A DNA stretch of 64,000 nucleotides, from NCBI GenBank assembly GCA_033807775.1, contig CM066327.1, positions 92,526,295 through 92,590,294 of the forward strand, read 5' to 3'. The notes under the pieces were generated by a model. That model saw nothing but the letters and a program-made list of their open reading frames with translations, was not told the DNA's origin and searched no databases. The position numbers and the translations under genes are program-made. The stretch comes from Saussurea involucrata (Eukaryota; Streptophyta; Magnoliopsida; Asterales; Asteraceae). Below, piece by piece: positions 22,660 to 34,310 of the stretch; position 1 is the first letter of the stretch, and the number at the start of each line of letters is the position of its first letter.

Positions 22660-23433
22660 CACTTCCCACTGTGGACAGTTTGCAACCCACTGCGATTAAA
22701 ACACATATTTCGCACGTACCAGACCTCCCCAAGGAGTTAGACCTGAGAGACATTAGGGTCCAAGGACTCGTGGATACGTTAGGGTCTAAGTACGATAGGG
22801 ATGTCCAAGGTCCGGACGGGGTGTTTTGAGAGTACATCAAGGGAGGGGAACAGACGCGGGCGGTGCATTGGATATGTGTGCCGGTACAAGCCAACAACCC
22901 CGTCATCACACCGTTCGACCACATACCCCTTCCCATACCCGAACAACTGATGATGGCGTACCATCGACATCCCTACACGAGGTCCCGGTCGTCGATGCCC
23001 CACGAAGACCAATGCTTCATCGCGATCCCGGAACGAACACATCTGATCCACCTTCACCGCCCAGACAAACCGAAGCATTGGACTCCAAGACAACAAACTC
23101 CGATACGGACCGTGTCATCCGCCTTTCTTTAATTCCAACCCGTATCGGAAGTCAACCGCCTTTGACTGAAGGATCTCCTTCTAACTCACCCACACCCCCA
23201 ACATTCCTACATCCCAGTCTATTATGGGAGACACAAGGAGAGCGGAGGGAGAATTAGTTGAATAATTAGAACAAGTGAGGCGGAGAGAATTGAGATAAAA
23301 AAGGAATAATGAGAGAGCGATCCTGAAAAATAAAGAGGTTGATGAGCGAATCCGAGCCAATGTCGCCCAGGTAGCCACATCTGCTATCTCGTCTCATATG
23401 TTGGGACGAGGTATTGAAGAAGCCGCCGTGGAC
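22660..23433 (+). pseudogene. Third-ORF fragment of family C, upstream part
   Basis: Several overlapping short frames are rich in Pro, Thr, Asp and His. One reads EYIKGGEQTRAVHWICVPVQ and continues in frame for about 100 codons from about 22830; another (22826-23257) overlaps it. The sequence is GC-richer than its surroundings. Near 23395-23438 a frame ends MLGRGIEEAAVDLA and resumes beyond element B. The order and composition suit a degraded env-like ORF, but I recognise no domain. Confidence 0.4.
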
Positions 23434-23438
23434 CTAGC

Positions 23439-24271
23439 TGTTGGTTCCCGTTTTGCTTAAACAAGATTATCAGATCTATTAGTTCAAGTTTAAGGTTTGA
23501 TGCGGAAGCGTATTTAAAGAACTAACAGATAAGTTTGATAGATTTAGAACAAAATATAAATAAACAGTGAACAGAATATTATATCTCAAAGTTTACTGAA
23601 TATATATCAAGAACAGGTTTATGAACCGTGAGTAAGAAAAGCTTTAAAACAGATATGACTTTTCAGGTGAATAAGCTTTTGTGTTCTTGATGTTCGATTG
23701 AAGTGGTGTAAGGAAGAACTCAACATGAGTCTTCCTTATATACTACTCTAAATGGGACCATAAAGCATATGCTACTATTCAAAAGGTACGTATGAATAGT
23801 AGAGCGGATGTCGTGAACAGTTGCAAGGATGGCATGAACAGTCAGACGTGTTGTATTGCATTTAATGCAGCAGACGTCTAATATATACTAAGCCCTACTG
23901 AGTCCAATCAGAGTTTGACACGTCGACGTTGGACAGGGCATGCTACCATGCAAGTTGATGAACGGGTCCTGTAACAGTAGCAAGATATTATAAATATCTT
24001 CAAGTCTTTCAGTGAGGACCACAGAGGCTCTGTAATGAGTTACAGAGGTTCTGTGGTCTGGTCCTCTGTGGAGCAGTCCACCTTTGTTTCCGAGTCTTGG
24101 GTCTTCTTTGAGTACAGCCGAGGTTCTGTAGGAAGCCTTTGCTACTTCTGTAGCTTCTTGACCTTGATTTCTCGGTAATGTCGGCAGAGCCTCTGTAAGA
24201 TGCTTTTCTTCACTTAGCCTATTTTTCACTACTTCTAAATACTTCTATGATTAGGAAGATTGAAGCTAACA
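23439..24271 (-). repeat. 3' LTR of Sirevirus B (full, 833 bp)
   Basis: On the minus strand it runs from TGTTAGCTTCAATC to CGGGAACCAACA. It contains TGCATTAAATGCA (23857-23869), a TATA box AGTATATAAGGAAG (about 23731-23745) and clustered CAGAGG/CCTCTG words. A 113-codon frame (24229-23888) is open in both LTRs with few substitutions, but I see no domain in it. Confidence 0.92.
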
Positions 24272-24284
24272 ATCTCCCCCTAAG
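24272..24284 (-). promoter_or_regulatory. Terminal polypurine tract of B
   Basis: On the minus strand, AGGGGGAGATT lies immediately upstream of the 3' LTR. Confidence 0.85.
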
Positions 24285-24454
24285 TAGTGAAAAAAATTTT
24301 TGAACTTGAGTTAAGTTAGGCTAAGTTAGATAAGACAGAGGTTAAACAATACCTCGAAATTTCTTTCATTTAGAAATATGCCAGAGGCATTTTACATTTG
24401 AGTACAATGAAAGATAAACTTTGACTTGGTTTGCAGAGATTTGAGGTCTGAGAA

Positions 24455-27400
24455 TCAGATTTTGGCATCTTTGAAATCGTTGTAGCTTCTGTTGTCTCTT
24501 CCGACTCTTCTGATCTCTTTGTAGAAGCTGATGCAGAGTTCTCTTAGGTGGATTGTTGCGTCAATCTCTCTGATGATAGTATCTGCAGCATCTTTATCCA
24601 TTTTCTTTGTACCTCTGTATTTCACAAGGCTTGCTCTGAACTTGTTCAGAGTACTTGTTGCGTACTTCTGACAGTCCATGCATACAAATAGTTTAGTTTC
24701 GCCTTGAGGGTTTTGAAATACTAACCCAAACCGTGGTTCTGTGATGATTGAGTTAGGTACGGCGTCCGGTGGGCAGCGATCCTCTGGTGGTCGTAAATCC
24801 AGATGCTTGAGACCAAATCCTTTCCCAGCTGGAAATCTATCATGCTGTAGAGCAGAAGCTTTTCCCTCATCACTTTTCTCAACACTTGATAGGCTCTGGT
24901 GTTTGCCTCTGTGTTGTAGTTGTCCTTTGTCCATTGCAGAAGGTCAGGTAGATCATAAGGATTGATATTTCTTAAATCAGCATCAGCGAAGGTAGTTTCT
25001 GAATTGTCTTCTCTTCTAACTTTGTAAAGATTGTACCTGACCCTTGGATAGGTTCTTGTGAAGGAGAATTTGCAGAAGATTACCTTTTTGATCTTGTGGA
25101 TTGAGAAGACATCTGCTTTGGTTCTTGGCTTTGTCCTTGTGAAGATGTTCTCAAATTCTTCTCTGATCCTTGGATCTGTCACATGATCTGTTGGATAATT
25201 GGTCTGAAAGGATTGTTTATAGAGGTATTTGTATACCACTTCTTCCATTTCTTCATATGTTGGACCAGGTTGTGGTACTTGTCTTCTGAGACTCTCCATC
25301 TGTTGAACAACTTCTGCGGCTCTACCAGTTAGAGGAATGTCTGACAGAGGCTTCAGGCTTTGGGGTTTGAAAGGCATCAAACGCACTCTTCATTAGTTTC
25401 TCTGTTGGCTTTGGCAATGTTTTCTTCTTAGGCTCTTCTGTCAGTATTCCTTTGCCCTTATCTTTGGCTTTTGGCGGGGCAGAAACTGTTGCTTCTGTAA
25501 GTTTGGAGGTTGGCACTTCTGTTGGCTTGATGGGGGTTGCCTCTGTGGGTTTTGACATTTGTGATTTAGAGGTCTTTTGTGGCGATGGTTCTGTTGGCTT
25601 GAGTTGCTCTGTAACCTCTGTTGGAGGTTGTTTGTTGACTTCTTCTGTGAGCTCAGTTTCTGTTGATGAAGTATTGACATCGAATCTTCTTGCCATTTTG
25701 AAAGCTAAAGTGAACCTGTGCCTTTCTTCTTCTCTCTGCGCCATACGATCACTCATTGTTGTGTGCATCCTTTTCAGAACGTCAGAAGCAGAGGTCGTTG
25801 CTCTTTTTGGTTTGGTGGCAATCGACTTTCTTCTCGGTATGGTTTGGGGTGTTTCCACAGAGGTGGGTGTTTTCTCTGTGATTTGTTCATCTGTTTCTTC
25901 CAAAATGATTACCTCAGGGGCGGTTGTTGCCTCTGTGGTTTGCTGATCTGCTTCTGGAATTTTGGTTTCGTCAGGAGATGATTCCACAGAGATGGGTGTT
26001 GTCTCTGTGGTCTTTTGGGTTTGTTGTTGTTGGGTTTCTCTCTTAGATTCTCCCCCTCAGGATTATCTGATGGACCAGGTTGGTCATCATCAGAATCATC
26101 CTGACTTTTATCAGAAGTACCCTCTGCTCTGCAAGAAGTGTTGGGCTTCTTCGGTAATTCAGCTCCTGCTGCCATCAACTTTTCACAGACATCATCGCAG
26201 AGGCCAATCAATGTCGCAAGCTCTGCTTCTGTTTTGAAACGCATTCTGCCGACACTCTTTCTGAAATCCTTGACATAGTTGGCATTTGCAGTTGTGAAGG
26301 AGACAATGACTTATGTGACCTGGTTAATGACGTTCTGTCCGAGCTCTGTAAGCTGTGCTCTGGTCATATAGTCTTTTGGTTGCATCATTGTCGTGTTGCG
26401 TATTGCCTCTGCTTGTACTTGTGTTAGGGCATTCTGTAGATCTGCAGGAGTAATGCCCTCTGCTCTGTTGGATTGCGTATTCATTTGTTCAGGGAAGTTT
26501 TTGACAGAGTCCTTGAACGCAGAAGTTGCAGCTGTTCCAAATTCTTGAGTGGCAGAAGTAGCTGTAGCTTTGGCAGTAGTTTCGGCAGAAGACTTCATCT
26601 CTGTGATGGCGGTTTTTACCTCTGTGGACAGATTGTCCATTTTGGTGTTCAGATTCAGGATAGCCGTCGATGTTGTCTCTGTAAAAGATTTGAAAGAGCT
26701 TTGCAACTCTTTCATTGTTTGGTTCACAGAGGTGACAAGGGTTTGGAACTCATCCCTTGATACTTGTGTTCCTTGTATAACCTCTGGAGGAACACATTCG
26801 TCTCCAGAGTGAGTCCCTGTTCCTGGGACACCTTCGTTCACCCTTGTTTGTACGATAGGGGTGGAAGGATTTCCTTCTGATCCTCGAGAAGAACCCTGAG
26901 TTTCGATCTCTACAGAAGTTCTGTGAAGACCAGTGTCCAAATCCACTCCAGAGGTGGTTATTGGAATGTCCTTCTGTTGACTGGGAGACTTGTCTAGAGT
27001 CTCTTCGTCTCTATGCTCACTACTTCTCTCTGAAAAGAAGTTTTGGTCCTAATGTGTGCGTGGCAGAGGAAACGAATTCCTCTGTAGGATGTTCTAGGGT
27101 GATCTGGGGCGACTGATCACGAACAATAGGTGAGTCTCTTTGAGGAGACTCCCTAGGAATGGATTCCCCGGTTTCTGTGGGCACAGAGGTTGAAAGAGTA
27201 ACCTCTGGCTGGTTGGGTTGGGTTTGGATCGAGCTGTGCTGCTCTTTTTCAATAACTCCTTCTGCAACTAGACCTGTGGAGTTAGAAATGTGGGTTGCAC
27301 TGGGAGTTGGTTTTGGTTGTGTGTCTCTATTTATCCAGGCATCTTTTCTTGCTTCTTCCTCTGTTAAGCATCCAAGCACTACATCATTGTCTATCATTTC

Positions 27401-29438
27401 TTCCTCTGTAGCTATCCTACGGCTTGGTGCTTCTTCCCTTGCTTCTGTTGAGGTTCCTTGCTCTGGTCGTAAAAAGTCATACATTTGATGAGATCCGTAT
27501 AATCTCATGACATGTGGATGATAGAGACCTTTACGTATCCAGACAACTTCTTCTTCATCTGAATCTACCTCTGAGACCTGTATTCTTGTCTCAGAAGCCT
27601 CTGTTACTTCACCTCTATTCCACTCAGCTTCTGTTTGTTCTATTTCTTCTGAAGCTGGGTTTGGACTTCTTCTGTGGATGTCCAATCCTTGAATGAAAGG
27701 GTTTGTAAAATAACATGGGTGTTGGTTGGTTGATCTTTGGGTGTTGTGTCATCTTCTTGCAGATGTGTGTCAATGCCAGAAATGGAGAAATCTTGTTCTT
27801 CTGGAGAGTGGTGGTCGAGAGGTTGTGCCGTCCACCCTGCTGTATTTAGGGTGTTGGCAATGTCAGGGTTCTGTAAGAAGTCGTTCAGGTCTCCTTGGTG
27901 AGCAAATCTATCTGGAGATTGATAGGGTGATTGATACTCTTCTGTAGCCATTCCTTCTTCTGCAACTTCTTCTTCAGTTCTTTCTTCTGCATTTTCTTCT
28001 TCTGCAGTTTCCTCTTCTGCAATGGTAACCAACTTTTCAAGTGATTTACCAAGCTTCTTTTTGGTTTTCCTTCTCTTAGGTTTTGGTGCCCCTTCCTCTG
28101 TTGATTTCGATCTTCTTTTCTTCTTCATTTTTGGGGAAGAGGGAGGAGCAGAGGAGCCAATTTCTGTGGCATGAGGAGGTGAAGGTTGATCTTCTGCAGC
28201 GCTTGTTGAGGTGCCTTCTGCAGTTTTTCTCTTCTTTGCTTTTGGAGTAGATGCAGAGGTTCTTGATGAAGACTTCTTTCCCATAAGTTCTGCACGTTTG
28301 GCTATAAAGCTGAGTTGAATAGCCATGTGCTTTGGTAACTTCTGATCCTTTTCTTCTTGAGTGGAAAGAGGTTTTGCTATCATTGTTCCTAGGGGGACAC
28401 CTAAGCGCGGGGGTGTCATAGGACTCGGTTTAGGAGTTCTATGATCGCATATATACTCTTTCTTAAGTGTGAGTAGCCATCAGTATGATCAGTGGGGGTA
28501 TTCTTGTTCATCGGGAACTGTTTGGGAGTTGGTCCTTCCATTGGCCAGTTTTGGATTAGCAGTAGAGGTTCGAACAGTACTCCCAATATTCTTTGGAATT
28601 GCAGAAGTGGTAGAAAGTTGGGATCGTTCTCTTTGACCCTTCTCGTGTTGTTCTTTCTGTCGATGGTGTTTATGATCTCTTGCATCATTATGGGCGCATA
28701 ATCTAGTGGAAGATCATAGTAAACCCCATACATGATGCTCAAGATTTGATGTGAGCTTTGGTCAATACTCCCTATTTTCCCTGTCAGGCATCTGTTAAGA
28801 ATAGAGAACAAAGTGTTCCACAGAGGTGGTAATCTTCCTCTGCGGAAGTCATTTCTCTTCCGTAGTTGGGTGTTGTACCCAAGCATTTCCACGAAGCGAC
28901 AGAGCTCTTCGTCTGTTGGTTGCTCTGCATAACTCTTCAATCCCAGAAGACCCCTTGTTGGTAGGTTGAATTCAAGTGAGAACATTGTTCTGTTGAACTT
29001 GATTTCAAGATGCTCAGATTTATCAGGTCTTGAAATGTACCCTTTGATAAGAGAATCGTCTTTATCAAATCGGCAGCTTTGCCAAAATTGGTTCAGATAA
29101 CGGACTGGAATTTTGTTTGGGGTTCTTGAGAGTAGAGGGAAGAGGATATGATTTTCCATTATGTTCAGAACAATAGCATGGGCTTCGCCGAAAGCAGTGG
29201 GTGAGGGGACCAAATAGCAGTTGTTGGATTTGATAGGAAGTATGGTTTCGAAGTGATCTTTTGCTATGAAGTTTTGCAAGTGTGTCGTCGGAGCAAATTC
29301 TGCTGAGTCCCCGGAATCTTGTTGTTCAATAGCTCTTGCAAGGTTGGGGTTTTCTGAATGTTCAGAATGGGCAGGTGAGTGTTCCAGTGAGTTCGCCGGA
29401 GAGAGTTCTTGGGAGATAGCTTTAGAAGATGAAGCCAT
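24455..29438 (-). pseudogene. Third (env-like) ORF of Sirevirus B, broken into about seven blocks
   Basis: About 1660 codons from the ATG at 29438. Blocks: 29438-28416, 28419-27640, 27685-27020, 26946-26311, 26244-25909, 25987-25322, 25386-24721 and 24934-24455, joined by frameshifts or stops. The first 340 codons look globular and include YLNQFWQSC, echoing QFWYSA in family A. Next come a Lys/Arg-rich nuclear-signal-like cluster (KKKRR and PKPKRRKTKKK, about 28050-28130), long Pro/Thr/Glu/Ser-rich stretches, a helical segment (about 26750-26500), and a C-terminal module with PRFGLVFQN. I see no signal peptide or hydrophobic span. It starts 1425 bp after pol, so readthrough from pol cannot express it. 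Function unknown. Confidence 0.7.
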
Positions 29439-30862
29439 TTGATTTTAAGAACAAGGTTTTTGCAAGCTTTTGCAGGGTTTCGCCGGAGAAGAAGATAAGA
29501 GTTTGTAAAAGGTTTTATGAGAGGGTAAGCTTGGTTTTTATAGGAGGGTAAAACGGTAGTATTCGAAAGAGTAACATATATGGCAATGGATTAAAATTTG
29601 GAATCCCTACTCGAGTTTGAACGGCGGGTTCAACTTTCCAAATAAAAACGTTCCATGTACGCCTAATGAAAATGGGACACGTAGGCCTTGTCAGAATATG
29701 ACAGGACGTCGTGCGCGGCCCATTAATGCTATCCGCGTGAGGTTGTTTTTAGCCACATGAGTTTCACTCTCAGTAAAAATAACCGTTATTACTACAGAAA
29801 TGCCCAGATAACAAAATGGCAGAACTTTTGTGTTTTACAGAAGCTCTGTGATTTTGAAAATCTTGATTTTTAACCTCTTCTCATATATCTCATTGTTATC
29901 ATGACTCTGTAGGTTCTTCTTTGAACGAAAACGTTTGTAAAGACATTGGAGAGGATCAATAGGATTTTGTCAAGAAATTTTACTCACAGAGGTTTTGTGG
30001 CTCTGATGGAACTTGCAGAAGCTATGTGAGAGCCAGCAGAAGCTCTATGAGAGAAAAAATCTTATAACTCGAATTCTATTAACTTTATGATCATCCAATT
30101 TTTGATCTGTGTTAAGAGATGTTTTTCGCACATTTTTGAAAGTTGGTGTCCGAGAAAACTATTTTGAAAAACGTTTTGTTCGAGAAGGTCATGGTGTGTG
30201 TTTTCGGTTTCCGAGATAACATTCCAAAAGATCGACAGAGGGTTAATTTGTGATCACAGAGCATATTTCCTGCAGAACCTCTGTTGAGCTCAGCAGAAGC
30301 TCTATGACCTTAAATTTCTCCTATTTCGAATTTTGTTAAACTTTTTGAACTTTTGATTTTTGAAATGTTATTCATAGTATATTTAGGACATATTTGACAA
30401 TTCTTGTCCAAGAAAACTGTTTTCCAAAAACCTTTTGTGCGAGATACATACCTTTTGGTTCTTCTGTTCTCGGCAGTTTTGTCTTACTTCTGTCGATGGA
30501 GAATTATCGACATTCTTCTTTGGCTTTCCTTTGAAAGATTTACCTTTGTAGATCATTTCAGGGTCCCTTTTGCTCCCCCTTGATCTAATCACTTATGTAG
30601 ATCAAGAATTTTCCTTTTGCTCCCCCTTGATCTATGCTTGGTTCAAAGAATGGTAAGATTTGTATTGAGCATAGATCATGTTTACCAGAGGTTCTGTAAG
30701 GGTTATCAGAAGATCTGAGCGGACCCACAGAAGCTCTGTAACCAAGAATTATTTTTGCACAAAAAAATACATACAGAAATAAATTTATCAAAGCAATAAC
30801 TTAAGTAATAATAGATATTTATACTTATTTACAGAAGATACAGCTATACTTACAGAGGATTT
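29439..30862 (-). other. Non-coding spacer between pol and third ORF of B
   Basis: About 1.4 kb with no credible ORF. It contains repeated AGAAGCTCTG/CAGAGG words (29820-30310, 30690-30750), two AGGGGGAGC tracts (near 30571 and 30624), and the candidate promoter at 29535-29690. Confidence 0.7.
29535..29690 (-). promoter_or_regulatory. Candidate internal promoter of B's third ORF
   Basis: On the minus strand a TATA box (CCTATAAAAACC, 29535-29542) lies 97 bp before the ATG at 29438, the spacing expected of a plant promoter with a short leader. About 135 bp upstream of it is CCTACGTGTCCC (ACGTGTC at 29676-29682), an ABRE-type bZIP site, and GACGTC lies near 29707. Families A and A' have the same kind of arrangement. 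Confidence 0.5.
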
Positions 30863-33800
30863 TCACACCATGTTAATCATTCCTAACTTACCCACCAAGA
30901 AGTTGAATCTTTTCTCGTCTAGTGCTTTGGTGAATAAGTCAGCGAGTTGATATTCTGTGGGCACGAAATGCATTTCGATTGTACCGTATTCAACATGATG
31001 TTTCAAGAAATGGTACCTTATATGGATATGCTTGGTTTTTGAGTGTTGCACAGGGTTGGCAGAGATAGCAATGGCACTTTTGGAATCACAGAAGATGGGT
31101 ATTTTGAACAGGATGTGGCCGTAGTCTTTTAGCTGAGTCTTCATCCATAGAACCTGAGAACAACAGCTAGCAGCAGCAACGTATTCAGCTTCTGCAGTGG
31201 ATGTGGAGACACAATTCTGCTTCTTGGAGGTCCAACTGACTAGTTTACCACCTAGGAATTGACAACTCCCAGAGGTACTCTTTCTGTCGAGCATGCATCC
31301 TCCATAGTCTGAATCTGTATAAGCTTTAAGACTAAAACCAGAGTTCTGTGGATACCAGAGACCAAGATTGTTGGTCCCCTTCAGGTATCTAAAGATTCTC
31401 TTTACAGCATCATAATGTGATTTCTTTGGATTAGCTTGATAACGTGCACAAAGACATGTGGCATGCATAATGTCAGGTCTGCTTGCTGTTAAGTATAACA
31501 GAGATCCAATCATGCCTCTTTAGAGAGTGCATTCTACAGAGATACCATTTGGATCTAAGAATAACTTATTTCCAGTGGCCATTGGAGTTTTCATTGCAGA
31601 GGTATCAGAGAGGCTATATTTGGAAAGAATGTTAGAGACATATTTGGCCTGATTTATAAAAATTCCCTCTGATGATTGTTTGACTTGGAGTCCGAGGAAG
31701 AATGTTAATTCTCCCATCATACTCATTTCAAACTCACTCTGCATGTGTTTTTCAAATCTTTTACACTCTTCTGAATTAGTAGACCCAAAAATTATGTCTT
31801 CCACATAGATTTGTACAAGCATTATCTCACTATTTTTATGTTTATAGAATAAGGTAGTATCTGTTGTACCTCTGTTGTAGCCATTGACTAGAAGAAAGGT
31901 AGAAAGTCGTTCATACCATGCTCTTGGAGCCTGTTTCAGTCCATATAGAGCTTTTTCAAGGTAGTATACATGCCTTGGAAACTTTGAGCTTTCAAACCCT
32001 GGTGGCTGATTTACGTAAACCTCTTCTTGGATTTCGCCGTTGAGAAAAGCTGATTTTACGTCCATCTGATAGACTTTAAAACCTCTGTGGGCTGCGAAGG
32101 CTAAGAATATTCTTATTGCTTCGAGCCGTGCGACAGGGGCAAAAGTCTCATCGTAGTCTATGCCTTCTTCTTGTCTATATCCTTTTGCTACTAATCTTGC
32201 TTTGTTTCTGATGACCACTCCATCTTCATCCTTCTTGTTTCTGTAGACCCATTTAGTCCCAATGGCATGTTTCCCTCTTGGCAGAGGTACTAAAGTCCAG
32301 ACTCTATTACGCTCAAATTGCAGAAGTTCTTCTTGCATGGCGTCTACCCAGTTTGGGTCATCTAGGGCTTCAGAAATCTTCTTTGGTTCTATCACACTAA
32401 TAAAATTTGTAAAGAAACAAAAATTAGCAGTGGCATACCTTGTTTTTACTGAGTCAGAAGGTTCTCCAATTATTTGGCTTGGAGGATGGCTTTTTGTCCA
32501 CTGAGTTGTGCGTGGAAGATGATCATCAATGTCATCAAAACTTTCTTCAGAGGCTTCTGGTGTTTCTTCTTCTCGTGTAGCCTCTGTCGTTTTTCGTGCC
32601 TTGGTAGTTGATCCTACCGTTTGCTGAAGGATTGGTATGAGTGGTGGTGGAGTTTGTTCCTCTGAGGACGTATATTCTTGGTCCTCAACTTCCTCTATAA
32701 TTGGTTCTTCTGTGGATTGTGGAGTTTGATTTTCAGCAGCTTCTGTGGTCGTTTTTCTTGAAGTTTCATCTTCAGCATTTTCTTCTTCGGCATTTGCATC
32801 TGTAGTATTTATAGAAGAAGATGAATCATTATTTGGACCAGTTAGAGTCATACCTGTAGGATTTTGTCCGACAGAGGATGGTTCTTCAGAAACTCTGATG
32901 GTTCCAACAGAAGGATCAATGTTATCGTGTAACATCTCTAAAAATAGAAGATTTAAGTCTTCTTTTGCTTGTGAGATGACAGAGGATTTTCCTTTAATTC
33001 CGAGTTCTGAACTGATTTGCTCAGAAGTCATTTGGAATGAATCATCAAAAGAAACATTGATGCTTTCTACAATCTTGTGAGACTTTGTAAGGAATGTTCT
33101 ATAGGCTTTGGAAGTGGCAGAGTATCCAATGAATTTGACTTCATCAGCTTTTACATCAAACTTTCCTCTTGAATCTCTGTCGTTTAAGACAAAGCATTTG
33201 CATCCGAATATATGGAAAAATTTGATGTTTGGCCGCCTTTTGTTAAGCAATTCGTAAGGCGTCTTGAGGTGTCTTTTCACAACGGTTGAATGATTCTGAG
33301 TATAACACGCAGTAGAAATTGCTTCTGCCCAAAAGTTCATTGATAATCCGCATGCTGACAACATAGTTCTTTCGACAACACCGTTCTGTTGTGGAGTGCG
33401 AGCTGCAGAGAAGTTCTGTGATATTCCTTCTGTTGAAAGATATGCTTCAATGACACAGTTTTTAAATTCTGTGCCATTGTCACTTCTTAACTTCTGTATT
33501 CTGCAATCATAAAGAACTTGGATTCTTTTCATTAGATTTATCAATACATTTGGAACATCTGATTTCTTTCTAACAAATTCAACCCATGTGAAACGTGAAT
33601 ATTCATCAATTAGGACAAGTATGTATTTCTTGCCTCCTAGGCTCTGTATAGCAATGGGACCGCAGAGGTCGACATGAAGCATGTACAGAGGCCTAGTGCA
33701 AGACACGTCTGTTTTGCCTTTGTGGGAAGCCCTTCTGTGTTTTCCCATTTCATAGTCCGAACACAAATGATCCTTATTGAATTTAACATTTGGCAAACCT

Positions 33801-34294
33801 TTAACTAGATTGAGTTTTACTAGTTTATCCAAGGTGTGAAAGTTTAAGTGACAGAACCTGTTGTGCCATAACCAAGCTTCTTCACTTTTGCAGGCTACTA
33901 GGCAAACTTTGTCCTTGGATTTTGAAGTAAAATTCATTAGGTATAGATCACCTTTTCTTTCAGCTCGCAGAAGTTCCATTCATGTGTTTTCACTCTTTAG
34001 AGAGCAGAAAGTTCTTTTTAATAACACATCGAATCCTGTATCACAAAGTTGACTTACACTGAGTAGGTTGTGTTTGAGGCCATTCACATATGCAACTTTG
34101 TATACAGAGATATTTTCTTTCTGTATGACTCCATAGCCTTTGATGTGTCCCTTCATGTTGTCTCCAAACGTTACAGATCCACCATCGTGTGTTTCTTTGT
34201 ATGTGGAAAGTAATCTTCTGTTTCCAGTCATGTGCCTTGAGCATCCGGAGTCAAGATACCAAATTGGCACATGTTGCTTCTGTAAGACAATCAC
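30863..34294 (-). pseudogene. Pol polyprotein of Sirevirus B
   Basis: One frame of about 1144 codons interrupted by TGA at 33980-33982 and TAA at 31520-31522. Domains in order: aspartic protease (WYLDSGCSRHMTG, about 34265-34225); GAG-pre-integrase (about 33890-33740); integrase core with HVDLCGP, RSDNGTEF and a Glu 36 residues after that Asp (NGVVER); variable Ser/Thr/Glu-rich linker (about 33000-32480); RT (about 32400-31560); RNase H (AYTDSDYGG to about 30863). Compared with A, about ten residues are missing directly after NGVVER (near 33370). The RT catalytic motif is YVED (codons at 31796-31807) instead of YVDD. The element cannot have transposed with this RT, so the change came after insertion or copying was in trans. 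Confidence 0.9.
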
Positions 34295-34310
34295 AGAGAT
34301 TTAGGTACCC
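34280..34310 (-). promoter_or_regulatory. Gag-pol junction of B with splice-acceptor-like sequence
   Basis: On the minus strand, TGG is followed by GTACCTAAATCTCTGTGATT then GTCTTACAG. This is a GT-AG bounded 29-nt segment containing the gag stop. Joining TGG directly to the AAG after CAG would put Gag in frame with Pol. Such a length is below normal plant introns; see findings. Confidence 0.4.

Noticed and set aside
22578..23132. A novel GC-rich host gene
   Set aside because: Frames break repeatedly, and the segment becomes contiguous with the family C third ORF once element B is removed, so a retroelement origin is simpler.
25452..25946. Plus-strand 164-codon frame
   Set aside because: Shadow of the Pro/Thr/Glu-rich third ORF of Sirevirus B on the minus strand.
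28416..28419. ATGA overlap as translational coupling between two genes
   Set aside because: The two blocks are parts of one long decayed ORF; the overlap is a chance result of a frameshift.
32745..33080. Plus-strand 111-codon frame inside pol of B
   Set aside because: It lies opposite the Ser/Thr/Glu-rich linker of Pol; no independent support.
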